Assembly: GCA_017449065.1 (NCBI GenBank)
Contig: JAFSKF010000052.1
Span: forward strand, 1 to 64,000
Length of the DNA: 64,000 nt
DNA from: Bacteroidales bacterium
GTDB taxonomy: Bacteria; Bacteroidota; Bacteroidia; Bacteroidales; UBA3663
Reading direction: 5' to 3'
Below the pieces are notes generated by a model. That model was given only the letters and a program-made list of their open reading frames with translations, did not search any database and was not told where the DNA came from. Made by a program: the position numbers and the translations under genes. The number at the start of each line of letters is the position of its first letter. Position 1 is the first letter of the stretch. Shown piece by piece: positions 9,118-18,747 of the stretch.

Positions 9118-9296
9118 TTTCAAATCTTCCGGAGTTCGTGCCGACTTTCGGGAAAGCATTTCAAAAGTTCCGGAGTTCGTGCCGACGCAGCAGATTTCAT
9201 TTCAAATCTTCCAGAGTTGCCGCCGACAACGTCAGCACGAACTCCGGAACGCGAGAAATGAAAAAAAATTTGTCGGCAGCAATTCCGGACGCCGAC
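9118..9296. repeat. 41-bp tandem repeat (three copies) followed by inverted copies
   Basis: A 28-bp core (TTTCAAATCTTCCGGAGTTC followed by GTGCCGAC) begins at 9118, 9159 and 9200, an exact 41-bp period. Inverted versions of its right half follow at 9231-9250 (GTCAGCACGAACTCCGGAAC) and more loosely at 9272-9296. The transcript downstream of the polyferredoxin could therefore fold into extended alternative hairpins. This repeat and the terminator fill the 274-bp gap. Confidence 0.7.
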
Positions 9297-9333
9297 AAAC
9301 CGTTTCCGAAAAATCAGAAAAGAGAATCATCAG

Positions 9334-9377
9334 AAAAACTAAAAGCGCCGGCAGTTTTGCCAGCGCTCTTAGTTTTT
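9334..9377. terminator. bidirectional rho-independent terminator
   Basis: A near-perfect 20-bp stem (AAAAACTAAAAGCGCCGGCA against TGCCAGCGCTCTTAGTTTTT) with a GTTT loop and A/T flanks lies between the converging iron-sulfur genes and the seven-gene SusCD/FAS1 operon. It can end transcription in both directions. Confidence 0.85.
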
Positions 9378-9380
9378 ATC

Positions 9381-11330
9381 TTAATGCCACTTCAAGAACC
9401 AATTGTCGGATGAAGTATAATTTGCATTGCCCAACACATTGTTGCGGCCTTGATTCTTTCTGTCAATCAGCGCTTGCAGATAAGCACCGCCGGACATACC
9501 GTCATTGCCTTTAGCATCCATACGGCGGGCCACACGAATCAGATCCGGGAAACGATTACCTTCGTGAGCTAACTCTCGGGACGTTTCATCGAGAATCAGT
9601 TTCTCTACCAAGTAGATGGAATCATTCAAGGTAGCACAATCAGCCAGGTCGGAATAGTTTCCTGCCAAATCGGCATCCAGTGTCTGATAATAGCTCATGC
9701 ACTGACGACCTACACGCAAACCGTAGTTCTCACGCCAGCCGCCTCGAACAGAATAACCATCGTACGGATTAGAGGAAGCGGAAGAATAGAAACGGGAATC
9801 GAAGTAGAGCAATACAGAATCCTGCGGATCTTTGGCGAGACCCATTGTAACCGGGTACAACACATCCAGAATCTGGCCATTTCCACGGAAATAGGCAGGA
9901 TCAGATGTAGGAAGCGGATTTCCTGCCTCGTCGGTCTTTCCGTTCAATGTGATGCCGGAAGGATAAGTCAGGCCATAGGTGCCGGCAATACCCTTCGTCA
10001 CAAAGTTCCAGGCAAATCCGGGATAACCCAGACGATTCATACACTCGGCAAAGCGAAGCTGCACCATCGCGGCACGATACAACCACCAACGGCCCTCCTG
10101 AACATACGACTGTGAAGGATCGAACAGACCCAGATACTTGGCACATACGGTATCTCCGCTGGCATTATCCTCGTTGAAGGTAGCGCCTTCTCCGCGAGGA
10201 TCGTAAGGAGCATCGTTGGTGCGAAGCAAGTCCTGACGGTTGTAGTTATAGACACAAGCCGAAGACGGACGCAACTGATAGCTACCACCCTCTGAAGCAG
10301 AAGCAAAGAGATCGACAAACGGATAGGCAGGTTCGTCTCCGGATGGGAACGTAATGGTCCAGATCCATTCATACTGAGCCGAGCGCGTAGTCATCTGATC
10401 GACAAACATATTCGGCCAGGAAGTGAAGTTGGCATTCACATTCGCATCGTTGTAGCGAAGGAAATATGCCTGATAGTAATTGCCGTATGCACCTTCGGTT
10501 GAGATCGTACCTGACGATGTACACTTATAGCGCATATAGTTGTTCGTCTCTGCCAGTTTTGAATCCTGATCCAGGAACTCCTTATACAAAAGGGCAGCCT
10601 TGCGGTAATCGTTGTTCCACAGATAGAGGTCGGCCAACAGCAGCTTCTTATGAATGAAATAGTACGACAAGAGCTGACCGTCAACAGTCGTGCTGGAAGC
10701 GGTTGTCGAAACCGTATTCACTACCAATGGAGATTCCTCATAAGGATTCATGAAAGGAAGAGACTCCATCGTGGCAATCAGGTGCGGCAACAACTCATCG
10801 ATCGTGTAGCGAGGAGCCGTCGCATAAGCCTTCTCCATATCGTTCACCGTAACGATAGGCTCGGTGATGTAAGGAATCTTTCCGAACTGGACAGCAGCCT
10901 GCAAATACACATAGGTACGGAGAGCCGCAATATCGGAATAACGCTCAGCATACTCGTCATCGGTCAGATCGTGACGTTTTAACATCTTGTCGAAGTTGTC
11001 AAGGCAATCGTTACATTCGTTGATCACAGCATAATACTGCGTAGGCTGCAGATAAGGATTGTCAGCATCATCGACATTCGCATCGACCTCTTGCAGATAG
11101 GTGTTCGAATTATTGGTGATGGTCATAAGGTCCCCTCGCAACTCATTCAGAACCACCATCTGCTCAGCCAATTCCATGAACTTGCTATACACACCCAGAA
11201 TATGCTTATCAGCATCTTCCATATTGGTGTAGGTGTCATCGTAGTCGAGCGCATCATCGATGTCGGCATCCACACAGCTGTTCAACGCAAACAGACCGGC
11301 AATCAAAAATAAAATACTATACTTTTTCAT
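9381..11330 (-). CDS. SusD/RagB-family outer-membrane lipoprotein (pair 1)
   Basis: The 649-residue product has a lipoprotein signal ending in LNSC (Cys19). The body shows the tetratricopeptide-like SusD fold signatures: AVINECNDCLDNFDKML, AALRTYVYLQAAVQFGKIPY, and the C-terminal LDETSRELAHEGNRFPDLIRVAR. SusD proteins sit on the cell surface and cap the partner SusC pore, capturing a glycan or peptide ligand. The gene starts two bases after the SusC stop and is the last of the operon, just before the terminator. The substrate cannot be read from sequence. Confidence 0.93.
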   Translation of the reverse strand: MKKYSILFLIAGLFALNSCVDADIDDALDYDDTYTNMEDADKHILGVYSKFMELAEQMVVLNELRGDLMTITNNSNTYLQEVDANVDDADNPYLQPTQYYAVINECNDCLDNFDKMLKRHDLTDDEYAERYSDIAALRTYVYLQAAVQFGKIPYITEPIVTVNDMEKAYATAPRYTIDELLPHLIATMESLPFMNPYEESPLVVNTVSTTASSTTVDGQLLSYYFIHKKLLLADLYLWNNDYRKAALLYKEFLDQDSKLAETNNYMRYKCTSSGTISTEGAYGNYYQAYFLRYNDANVNANFTSWPNMFVDQMTTRSAQYEWIWTITFPSGDEPAYPFVDLFASASEGGSYQLRPSSACVYNYNRQDLLRTNDAPYDPRGEGATFNEDNASGDTVCAKYLGLFDPSQSYVQEGRWWLYRAAMVQLRFAECMNRLGYPGFAWNFVTKGIAGTYGLTYPSGITLNGKTDEAGNPLPTSDPAYFRGNGQILDVLYPVTMGLAKDPQDSVLLYFDSRFYSSASSNPYDGYSVRGGWRENYGLRVGRQCMSYYQTLDADLAGNYSDLADCATLNDSIYLVEKLILDETSRELAHEGNRFPDLIRVARRMDAKGNDGMSGGAYLQALIDRKNQGRNNVLGNANYTSSDNWFLKWH

Positions 11331-11332
11331 AA

Positions 11333-14300
11333 TTACAAGCCAAGTTTAAGTCCAATATAGAAGGTGCGGGAAGTTGGTGTCGTAAAGGCATCAACACCCT
11401 GATACAACGGATTATTCGAAGAAGAGCAGACAACCTCAGGATCGTAACCTTTATATTTGGTCAACGTGAAAAGGTTCTCGCAGGTGCCGAATACGGTCAG
11501 ACCTGTAATGTAAGCACTCTTGATGTTGAAATCGTACGAAAGAGAAAGCTCCTTCAGTTTCAAATAAGAACCATCTTCAATCCAGCGATCTGAGAATCGA
11601 CTGTTGCCCAACGGATCTCCGTAAGTGGCACGTGGCATGGAAGCCTTGTCGCCTTCCGTACGCCAACGGGTCAGCACATTCTTCGTCTGGTTGGTATAGC
11701 TCGACATATTCTCCAGTTGAGAACGGGTGTAGTTGTAAATATCGTTCCCAATCGAGAAGTTGAACTGAGCGGTAAGAGTAAATCGGTTGTAGCGCATGAT
11801 GGAGGTCAGGCCACCGAAAAGATCCGGATTAGGATCACCGATCTGCACCATATCGTTCTCGTCAATGAGGTTGTTGTTATCCTGGTTGACAAAGCGGACA
11901 TCTCCACCTTCGAAAGGTTTGCGAACCGAACCTACCATGGTGCCCAGACCTTCAGCAGTTGCCTCAGCTGTGGTGCTATACACACCATTCGTCTTATAGC
12001 CGTAGAACACACCGATCGGAGAACCTACAGAAGTCAGGACAGTACCCTCACCTATCGAAGAACGGATGCTGCCGCAATCGAGTTTCTGCACCTCGTTCTT
12101 GTTGTGAGCCAAGGTCAGATTCAGATCCCATGCAAAAGTGTTCTTGAGTGACTTCTTATTCAGCACTCGTCCGCCCAAAGCGACTTCCACACCGGTATTG
12201 GTCAATTCGCCGCCATTGCTGACATACGAACCGAAACCGCTCAAGGAATAGGCATTGCTGTAAATCAGCAGATCTTTGGTTTGGCTATAATAACCATCGA
12301 CAGAAAGCGTGAGGCGTTCGTTGAAGAAAGCGGCATCAATGCCGATATTTGCCTTCGAAACACGCTCCGGTTTGATTTTCTGGTTCTTCAATCCGCCACG
12401 AACCAAACCGTTATTGTTCAGGAAGGATTGAGTGATGTAGTAACGGAGCGAAACATAGTTGCCGATATCATCGTTACCAGACATATTATAACCTGCACGC
12501 AACTTCAGATAAGAGTTCCAGCTGGCATCCTTCATCCACTCTTCACTCGAAATCAGCCAGGCAGCATTGACGCCCGGATAAATCTGAATGTTCGCGGTTT
12601 TCTCGCCATAGCGGCTGGAAGCGTCGTTAGACATCGTTACATCGACGAAATAACGGTTCTTGAATGCATATTCGGCATTCAAATAGAATGAAAGCCAGTT
12701 CCAGTTACCCAAAGCACCACCGTTCTGATAAAGTTCGCTATCACCGGCACCGATGGTCTGGTAATAGTTGCTGGCAGAGTTATAGCCATGTCCGAAGTCA
12801 TCTTCAGCCATGTTATGATAGTAACGGAAGCCTAAAGCACCATCGAGCTTATGATTACCCCACGTATTGCTATACGACAAACGGGTTTCATCGCTAATCG
12901 AGAAGAGACGCTCCACGCGGTGCATCTGCTGGTTGGTGACTTCAGCATTCGGCAGATTCGGATAAGGAATGCCCGAAGTAGGATAGAAAATCACTTCACG
13001 CTCCTTGTTGTAGTCAAGACCGAAGATAGTAGCAATCTTCCAGTTCTTCCACAAATCGGCCTCCAAGGTATAGCTACCCATGAAGCGATAGAAAGAATTT
13101 TCGCTCACCACATCGTCGGTTACGACAGCCGGGTTGGCGGCACCCAAGGCATCGACAGCCTCGAAAGCCGGTGAGAACACATTGTATTCGTCAACGCTGT
13201 GAACAGCCGTGAATGGAGCTTTCACCAAAGCCGTGTAAATTGGATTCACCTTGCTGGCAGAACCTTCATTCGACAAGTTCTTAGAACCATAGATGAAGCT
13301 CATGCTGGTGTTGAAACGAATGCGGTTGGTGAACTTGATAGCGGCATTCAGACGAGCGTTGAAACGCTGGAAGTCGGAACCCTTTACCAAACCGTCCTTG
13401 TTCTGGAATCCCAAAGAAACGCCATAAATAGCCGTTTCGTCACCACCGCTCACACTGAGCGAATATTGCTGCTTGAAACCTGTCTGGAAGATCTCATCCT
13501 GCCAATCCGTGTTCTGGTTGTACTTGTAGTAGTCACCGTATTTCCAGCTACCATCCGGATTCTGCTGCGGCTTGGTTGCATTCACCCAACTCAGCGCATT
13601 CACCTCCTTGGCCGACAAACCGGAAGTCTGTGCCAGATCGGTCAGGTAACGCTTGGAATCGGCAGCACCCAGCATCGGGTACTTCTTGGGTTGCATATTC
13701 AAGCCCCAGAAGGCCGACACATCGACATGCGTGGAAATATCTTCCGTACGCTTGGTTTGAATGAGAATGGCACCATTGGCACCCTTCACGCCATAGATGC
13801 TCGAAGCATCCTTCATGACAACAATCTGGTCGATATCCTTTACGTCAATACAACCTAACGGTGTGGAAATCTGACCTTCAACCATCGAAACGCCGAACTC
13901 CTGATTCTCGATAATCAAACCATCAATCACCAAAAGCGGATTGTTGTTGGTATAAATGGAATTATAACCGCGAAGCACCAGATTAGCGCCGCTCCAGTCG
14001 GTACCGGAACGGAACAAGGTATTCAAACCGGCAGCCTGTCCCTGCAGAACAGCTTCCGGACTTCCCTTCACCGACAGGGAGTTATCGATGCCAATCACGG
14101 AAACAGCAGAGGTATTCGTCGTAAGTTCCTTCTGACCCAACGGAGAGGCAATCTTCTTGTTGGTGATTGAATTATATCCCTTATACATCAAGCGGATATT
14201 CAGCTGATCCAGATTGCGGACCGGAACCATAATATCCTCTGTGGTAGGACCACTCACGGCAATTACCGAAAGTGCTTTGCCCTTTGCATCCACCGGAACC

Positions 14301-14536
14301 TTGATAGAGAAAGTACCGTCTTCACCGGTCATTGCCGAGAAACGGGCTCCCACCACTTGCAATGAGATACCGGCAAGAGGCTCTCCACTTGCATCGAGTA
14401 CAACTTTACCAGTCACAGTTTTCGAAGGCACCTCCGCAGCCTTCGAAGCAGCCACACGCACAGGTTCTGTCTGTGCCAAAGATACCGAAGAACAGGTCAG
14501 ACCTGCTAACAAAAACAATAAATATGCTTTTTTCAT
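11333..14536 (-). CDS. SusC/RagA-family TonB-dependent transporter (pair 1)
   Basis: The 1067-residue product has a signal peptide (to about residue 22), an N-terminal carboxypeptidase-regulatory-like domain (TVTGKVVLDASGEPLAGISL, residues 40-115), a plug domain with LVLRGYNSIYTNNNPLLVID and a SusC-typical VMKDASSIYGVKGANGAILI, and then the 22-strand barrel. It ends in FYIGLKLGL, so the terminal residue is Leu rather than the common aromatic. It forms the outer-membrane import pore with the SusD encoded next to it. The gene lies 20 bp after a FAS1 lipoprotein gene. Confidence 0.94.
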   Translation of the reverse strand: MKKAYLLFLLAGLTCSSVSLAQTEPVRVAASKAAEVPSKTVTGKVVLDASGEPLAGISLQVVGARFSAMTGEDGTFSIKVPVDAKGKALSVIAVSGPTTEDIMVPVRNLDQLNIRLMYKGYNSITNKKIASPLGQKELTTNTSAVSVIGIDNSLSVKGSPEAVLQGQAAGLNTLFRSGTDWSGANLVLRGYNSIYTNNNPLLVIDGLIIENQEFGVSMVEGQISTPLGCIDVKDIDQIVVMKDASSIYGVKGANGAILIQTKRTEDISTHVDVSAFWGLNMQPKKYPMLGAADSKRYLTDLAQTSGLSAKEVNALSWVNATKPQQNPDGSWKYGDYYKYNQNTDWQDEIFQTGFKQQYSLSVSGGDETAIYGVSLGFQNKDGLVKGSDFQRFNARLNAAIKFTNRIRFNTSMSFIYGSKNLSNEGSASKVNPIYTALVKAPFTAVHSVDEYNVFSPAFEAVDALGAANPAVVTDDVVSENSFYRFMGSYTLEADLWKNWKIATIFGLDYNKEREVIFYPTSGIPYPNLPNAEVTNQQMHRVERLFSISDETRLSYSNTWGNHKLDGALGFRYYHNMAEDDFGHGYNSASNYYQTIGAGDSELYQNGGALGNWNWLSFYLNAEYAFKNRYFVDVTMSNDASSRYGEKTANIQIYPGVNAAWLISSEEWMKDASWNSYLKLRAGYNMSGNDDIGNYVSLRYYITQSFLNNNGLVRGGLKNQKIKPERVSKANIGIDAAFFNERLTLSVDGYYSQTKDLLIYSNAYSLSGFGSYVSNGGELTNTGVEVALGGRVLNKKSLKNTFAWDLNLTLAHNKNEVQKLDCGSIRSSIGEGTVLTSVGSPIGVFYGYKTNGVYSTTAEATAEGLGTMVGSVRKPFEGGDVRFVNQDNNNLIDENDMVQIGDPNPDLFGGLTSIMRYNRFTLTAQFNFSIGNDIYNYTRSQLENMSSYTNQTKNVLTRWRTEGDKASMPRATYGDPLGNSRFSDRWIEDGSYLKLKELSLSYDFNIKSAYITGLTVFGTCENLFTLTKYKGYDPEVVCSSSNNPLYQGVDAFTTPTSRTFYIGLKLGL

Positions 14537-14556
14537 AATTAGAAGTGTCTTAAAGT

Positions 14557-16590
14557 TTATTCTTCATCATCTTCTTCAATGACTGGCTCGAAATGGATAT
14601 AATCCAAATAAATCGAGCCATGAGGCTGAATCGAGCCGATGCTCGGGTTTGCCGTATTCGAAACATTGAACACACCGCTTGTAACAAACAAGCTGGCATC
14701 GCCCTGATAGAAGCAGCGGAACACGTCTTTCTTAATGTATTGCGGACGACCGTTTGCCAGGAAGGTATTATTGTTATTCGGGCAAATACCGGTCACACCA
14801 CTATAATAGTATGCACCTGCCGTACGCACATCCTGCGTCATAACTGCCTGATTAGGCGTCTGACACCAGATAAGCGGGAACTCGCAGTTCGGATCATCAA
14901 CGCCATAACCGGCATTGATACCGAGATGCTTGAAATTGTTCGTTTCGCCTAACAACTCTTCCAGACGGGTGGCCGAAACCGTTTCAAACTCACCTTCGTC
15001 AAACACGGTCGGATCGTATGGAACCATGCAGCAGAATGCACGCTGGTTCGGCTGGAAATAGTTGCTGTAGCTATAGTTAATCAGGAAGTCGCTCTTGGTA
15101 TAGTCGTCCAGATAAGAAATCTGGTTATCACCCGGCTGAGACAGATAGAGTTTCTGATAGTTACGAATCACACCACCGCAAGGATAGTTGGCATCTGCCA
15201 GATACTTCTCGTAGTCAACGCAAAGCGTATCAGGATTGACGTGCGTCGGACGGTCATCGACCGAACGCATGTAAATCTTGTAGTCGCAGGAATACAACGG
15301 AGCGGTGTAACTCAGGTAAGAGCCGCCACGCGTCTGGTTCACCTGCGGATAGGTATTGCTGGCAAATGAAGTGCCATAATAACCGAAACGGGTAGAACTC
15401 CGATATACCTTTTCGGTTTCAGAAGTTACGTTACCGACCGAATCAAGCAAGTATCTCATATACGGACGAAGCGTATCGGTACCGCACAGAACCACATCGC
15501 GCTGACCACGTGCATGGATATTCACACGGGTAAAGATATACTCGCTCGAGTGTTTGATATAATCTTCACCTTCAATGTAAACCGGCTTGATCTTGTTGCC
15601 TGCCATGTGAATATGAACGTCTCCAGCCACCAAGACATTACCGTTACAAGCAGGAATGGCTGTGGCTACTCCGCTCTTCATCTTCACCTTCACGTCTGTT
15701 GTTGAAACAAAATATTTCGAAGGTGGCAAGAATCCTTCTGCATCGTCCACTGGATGGAACACCAAATCGGAAACCAAAGCTGTCTTAGCAGCAATGGTGG
15801 TTGCGGCTGAGTCAATCTTCCAACCTACATAATTAGGCTCCGGATGCAAGCCGTCGTTCTGCTTGAAATAATTCCAGTACAATGCTGTCAGACGTTCGAA
15901 GGTGGTATCGGCCAACAATACCAGATTCACCATCGAGTCGTTGTTGTTGATGGGGATTGCATCCAGAATCGGATTCGAATAAACCATCACCGTATCGTAA
16001 ACCGGATTATTATTTGCATCGATAGCAATCTGAATACTCTGATCCATATCCATCACGGAATCGCCCTGATCGATAATGAACTGCGCCATCTGATACTGGT
16101 CCTTCAGCTGATTCAGATGCTCGAAGATATTCAGACGGTGTCCGACAGCAGCATTGGCAAAACGCAGGATACCGTTGCGGCAAATAATCTCTTCGCTCTG
16201 CAACAACACCTCTGACACAGAGGTCTGCTTCCCATTGTAGGCAACAATGGTTGACATCGTATCAAGTGTCGATTTGTTATATTCCAACAAAATGATATGA
16301 GCACCTGGAACCGATTCCCTATCGGCACCAAACACAGCACTCATGGCCGTATTGGTGGGAGCCAAAACCGTATAAAGGCCATCCGATTGAAGAAGTTCGT
16401 CGTAGCCCCCCTCTTTCAATACTTTAGCAAATTCGCTCAACTCCTGCTTCTGCGAAATAACCGTCCACAAATCTTTCGACTTGTCGCCCGGCACGCTGTC
16501 GGCTTCCCAGGTATCATCGCACGAAGCCAGGCCGGCCAATGCGATCATACCCCAAGCGATGCTTTTGAATTGTTTCATAAATATTTTCAT
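14557..16590 (-). CDS. FAS1 (fasciclin) domain lipoprotein
   Basis: The 677-residue product has a lipoprotein signal (GMIALAGLASC). The first FAS1 domain follows (SEFAKVLKEGGYDELLQSDG, then YTVLAPTNTAMSAVF, the hallmark of the fold), then a diverged second domain and a C-terminal beta-sandwich (residues 430-677) that may bind carbohydrate. The ATG at 16590 is used here; a second in-frame ATG four codons later (16578) would do as well. FAS1 domains generally mediate adhesion or protein-protein contact. The tight placement between another FAS1 gene and susC suggests it is an extra surface subunit of the SusCD complex. Confidence 0.85.
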   Translation of the reverse strand: MKIFMKQFKSIAWGMIALAGLASCDDTWEADSVPGDKSKDLWTVISQKQELSEFAKVLKEGGYDELLQSDGLYTVLAPTNTAMSAVFGADRESVPGAHIILLEYNKSTLDTMSTIVAYNGKQTSVSEVLLQSEEIICRNGILRFANAAVGHRLNIFEHLNQLKDQYQMAQFIIDQGDSVMDMDQSIQIAIDANNNPVYDTVMVYSNPILDAIPINNNDSMVNLVLLADTTFERLTALYWNYFKQNDGLHPEPNYVGWKIDSAATTIAAKTALVSDLVFHPVDDAEGFLPPSKYFVSTTDVKVKMKSGVATAIPACNGNVLVAGDVHIHMAGNKIKPVYIEGEDYIKHSSEYIFTRVNIHARGQRDVVLCGTDTLRPYMRYLLDSVGNVTSETEKVYRSSTRFGYYGTSFASNTYPQVNQTRGGSYLSYTAPLYSCDYKIYMRSVDDRPTHVNPDTLCVDYEKYLADANYPCGGVIRNYQKLYLSQPGDNQISYLDDYTKSDFLINYSYSNYFQPNQRAFCCMVPYDPTVFDEGEFETVSATRLEELLGETNNFKHLGINAGYGVDDPNCEFPLIWCQTPNQAVMTQDVRTAGAYYYSGVTGICPNNNNTFLANGRPQYIKKDVFRCFYQGDASLFVTSGVFNVSNTANPSIGSIQPHGSIYLDYIHFEPVIEEDDEE

Positions 16591-16603
16591 AGTTGTAATT
16601 TAA

Positions 16604-18697
16604 TTATTGCGAAATAAGGTTACCGCTCGCATCGAACTTATCAGCATCGTGATTGATACACCATGACTGAGGGCATTCACCTGGATTAGCCGTACCAGCC
16701 ACCACCGGACATTGTCCGCCCGGGAAGATATGGCTACGATAGTTGGCGTTGAAACCAGTAATATCAATATACTTGGTCTCATCCTTCTTGAGCACACCGT
16801 TTTCATCTCGGTCGTAACGGTAGATACGGGCATCGTTGCCATCCACCATGACGCGCGGATTCACCTGATCGTCGGCTACCGGGATGAAATAAAGCATATC
16901 GAACCACTGAGCACGAGCACCCGAACCTGCGTTGTTGTCGTCCAATGCCTCCAGACGAAGCACGTGACTACCCTCCGACTTCACATCGATGGTGGCCAGC
17001 AGCAGACAGTTCATGAACTTCATGGACGGCAGATAAGCCTGTGGCTGATAATAACCCTTGGCCGACTGCTGCTCGTCATCGTTCTTGCTCGATGAACCGG
17101 CACCCATCTGCGAAAGAACGGCAGTACCGAACACCTGATCTTCCTGACCGGCCTGCAAGAAGGAAACCTTAACAGAACCTTCACCGGTCGAGTTCTTGTA
17201 AGTCGGACGCCAACGCAGCCATACCTTATACTTTCCTTCCACCAAAGTAGGTGTCTGGATTTCGAGGTACTGCATTACGTGCGTAGCCATACGGAAGTTC
17301 AGCTTGTCGCCATATACGAATTCCGGAGTATTGTGACCGTCAAAGTTCAAATCGCCCAACTTAGGCACGAACGAGCAGTTATACTCGACGTTCGGAGAGT
17401 TCTTGCCCGACCAGCTCATCATAGAAAGATCGGTTGGAACATAACCGGCACTGTTGCCCGTAGGAATCATGTAGGAAGCGTCAGCCGACAAAGTTGAATA
17501 GAAGTACAAAGTGGTACCTGCCTTCTGATAGCCCTTGTTGGCTCGAATTTCCGGCTGATCGGCCATATCCCAATTGATACGGGTGGCTGCACGTTCGATG
17601 ACTTCCAATTCTCCGTTCAACGACTGGATCACACCATTGGAGCAAGTGAAATCGACCATGTTACCGGTGGTAGAAACCTCGATACCGTCTTCGCCCAACG
17701 ACTCAAAACGGTTCAGGAAGATCCGTTCACCGATTGACGTAATGGTAATCACCTTTGCCACATTATAGATGGTATCCTGTCCGGCATCGGTCTTATCGGC
17801 TTTCGGGAAGGAAGTGCAGGTGTTCATCTGACCCTTGGTTAAGTCGGCTTTGAAGTAACGGCCGTTAACGAAATGATAACCGATCCAGTTCTTCAGCAAA
17901 GTCTCCATCGTGTAGTTCTTTGTATTATAGAACTCCAGACGTTCCTTCACTTTTTCGAGATTATCGATATTCTCAGCTCTCATCACAGAATCCGGCTGAG
18001 CCATGAAGGTCAGTTTGCCGGTATTGCCGACAATGTCTTCGAGGCTCCAGTTTAGGGAATCCAGAATCTGCTGCATGATACCGGTCATGATGGAGTAACC
18101 CATTCCCTCCGTATCGTACTGATCGATATTCATAAACACATCCTTCACGCTGTATGTCGGACGATGCAATACGTTATCGACCACATGAAGAATACCGTTA
18201 CCCGTCGAAATATCGCCGTGAACGATGTTGGCATTACGATTGATTACGTAGCTACCCGTTGCATAGGAAGAAGTCAGATAATCCTGCGACATATTCGGAT
18301 AGTTCAGACGTGTATCGATCATATCGGTCGTATGCAACGTATCTTCGAGCATGTGATAGCAGACGATGTTACGAGCACTATCTGCAGTCAGGTTCGAAAT
18401 AGCCGTTTCTGCATCCTGCACGGAAGAGGCTCCCAAATAACCGCACACAGCATCGTTGGTTGGCACAAACAGGGTATAATGTCCGTAAGCATGCACCATT
18501 CCTCGCAAATCCGCACGATCGACAATATCCAGGAAAAGACCCAGCGTCGAGTCGTTGGCTGCCATATATTCATCGAGCTGCAATGCGCTGTTTGCCACCC
18601 AATCCGTGCCATCCATATTGTCTTCGCACGCAACGAAGCCCAATGCGGAAGTGGCAACGGTGGCACACATGATATATTTTATGAAATTCTTTTTCAT
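16604..18697 (-). CDS. FAS1 (fasciclin) domain lipoprotein with C-terminal beta-sandwich
   Basis: Starting from the ATG at 18697 the product is 697 residues with a normal-length lipoprotein signal (MKKNFIKYIMCATVATSALG ending FVAC). An upstream in-frame ATG at 18730 would add eleven residues ahead of the signal and is less likely. Two FAS1 domains are seen: the first contains AYGHYTLFVPTNDAV and GNGILHVVDNVLHRP; the second runs from GYSIMTGIMQQILDSL to SNGVIQSLNGELEVI. After them comes a region with MQYLEIQTPTLVEGKYKVWL that looks like a carbohydrate-binding beta-sandwich. It is co-transcribed with the flanking SusD and FAS1 genes. Confidence 0.85.
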   Translation of the reverse strand: MKKNFIKYIMCATVATSALGFVACEDNMDGTDWVANSALQLDEYMAANDSTLGLFLDIVDRADLRGMVHAYGHYTLFVPTNDAVCGYLGASSVQDAETAISNLTADSARNIVCYHMLEDTLHTTDMIDTRLNYPNMSQDYLTSSYATGSYVINRNANIVHGDISTGNGILHVVDNVLHRPTYSVKDVFMNIDQYDTEGMGYSIMTGIMQQILDSLNWSLEDIVGNTGKLTFMAQPDSVMRAENIDNLEKVKERLEFYNTKNYTMETLLKNWIGYHFVNGRYFKADLTKGQMNTCTSFPKADKTDAGQDTIYNVAKVITITSIGERIFLNRFESLGEDGIEVSTTGNMVDFTCSNGVIQSLNGELEVIERAATRINWDMADQPEIRANKGYQKAGTTLYFYSTLSADASYMIPTGNSAGYVPTDLSMMSWSGKNSPNVEYNCSFVPKLGDLNFDGHNTPEFVYGDKLNFRMATHVMQYLEIQTPTLVEGKYKVWLRWRPTYKNSTGEGSVKVSFLQAGQEDQVFGTAVLSQMGAGSSSKNDDEQQSAKGYYQPQAYLPSMKFMNCLLLATIDVKSEGSHVLRLEALDDNNAGSGARAQWFDMLYFIPVADDQVNPRVMVDGNDARIYRYDRDENGVLKKDETKYIDITGFNANYRSHIFPGGQCPVVAGTANPGECPQSWCINHDADKFDASGNLISQ

Positions 18698-18747
18698 CGC
18701 TGTAAGAGTTTTTGATTTCATTTCTTTCATACATTCAAGCTCTTAAC

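Noticed and set aside
9118-9227. Regular 41-bp repeats resembling a CRISPR array
   Set aside because: Only three copies, short 13-bp intervals, no cas genes, and inverted copies follow.
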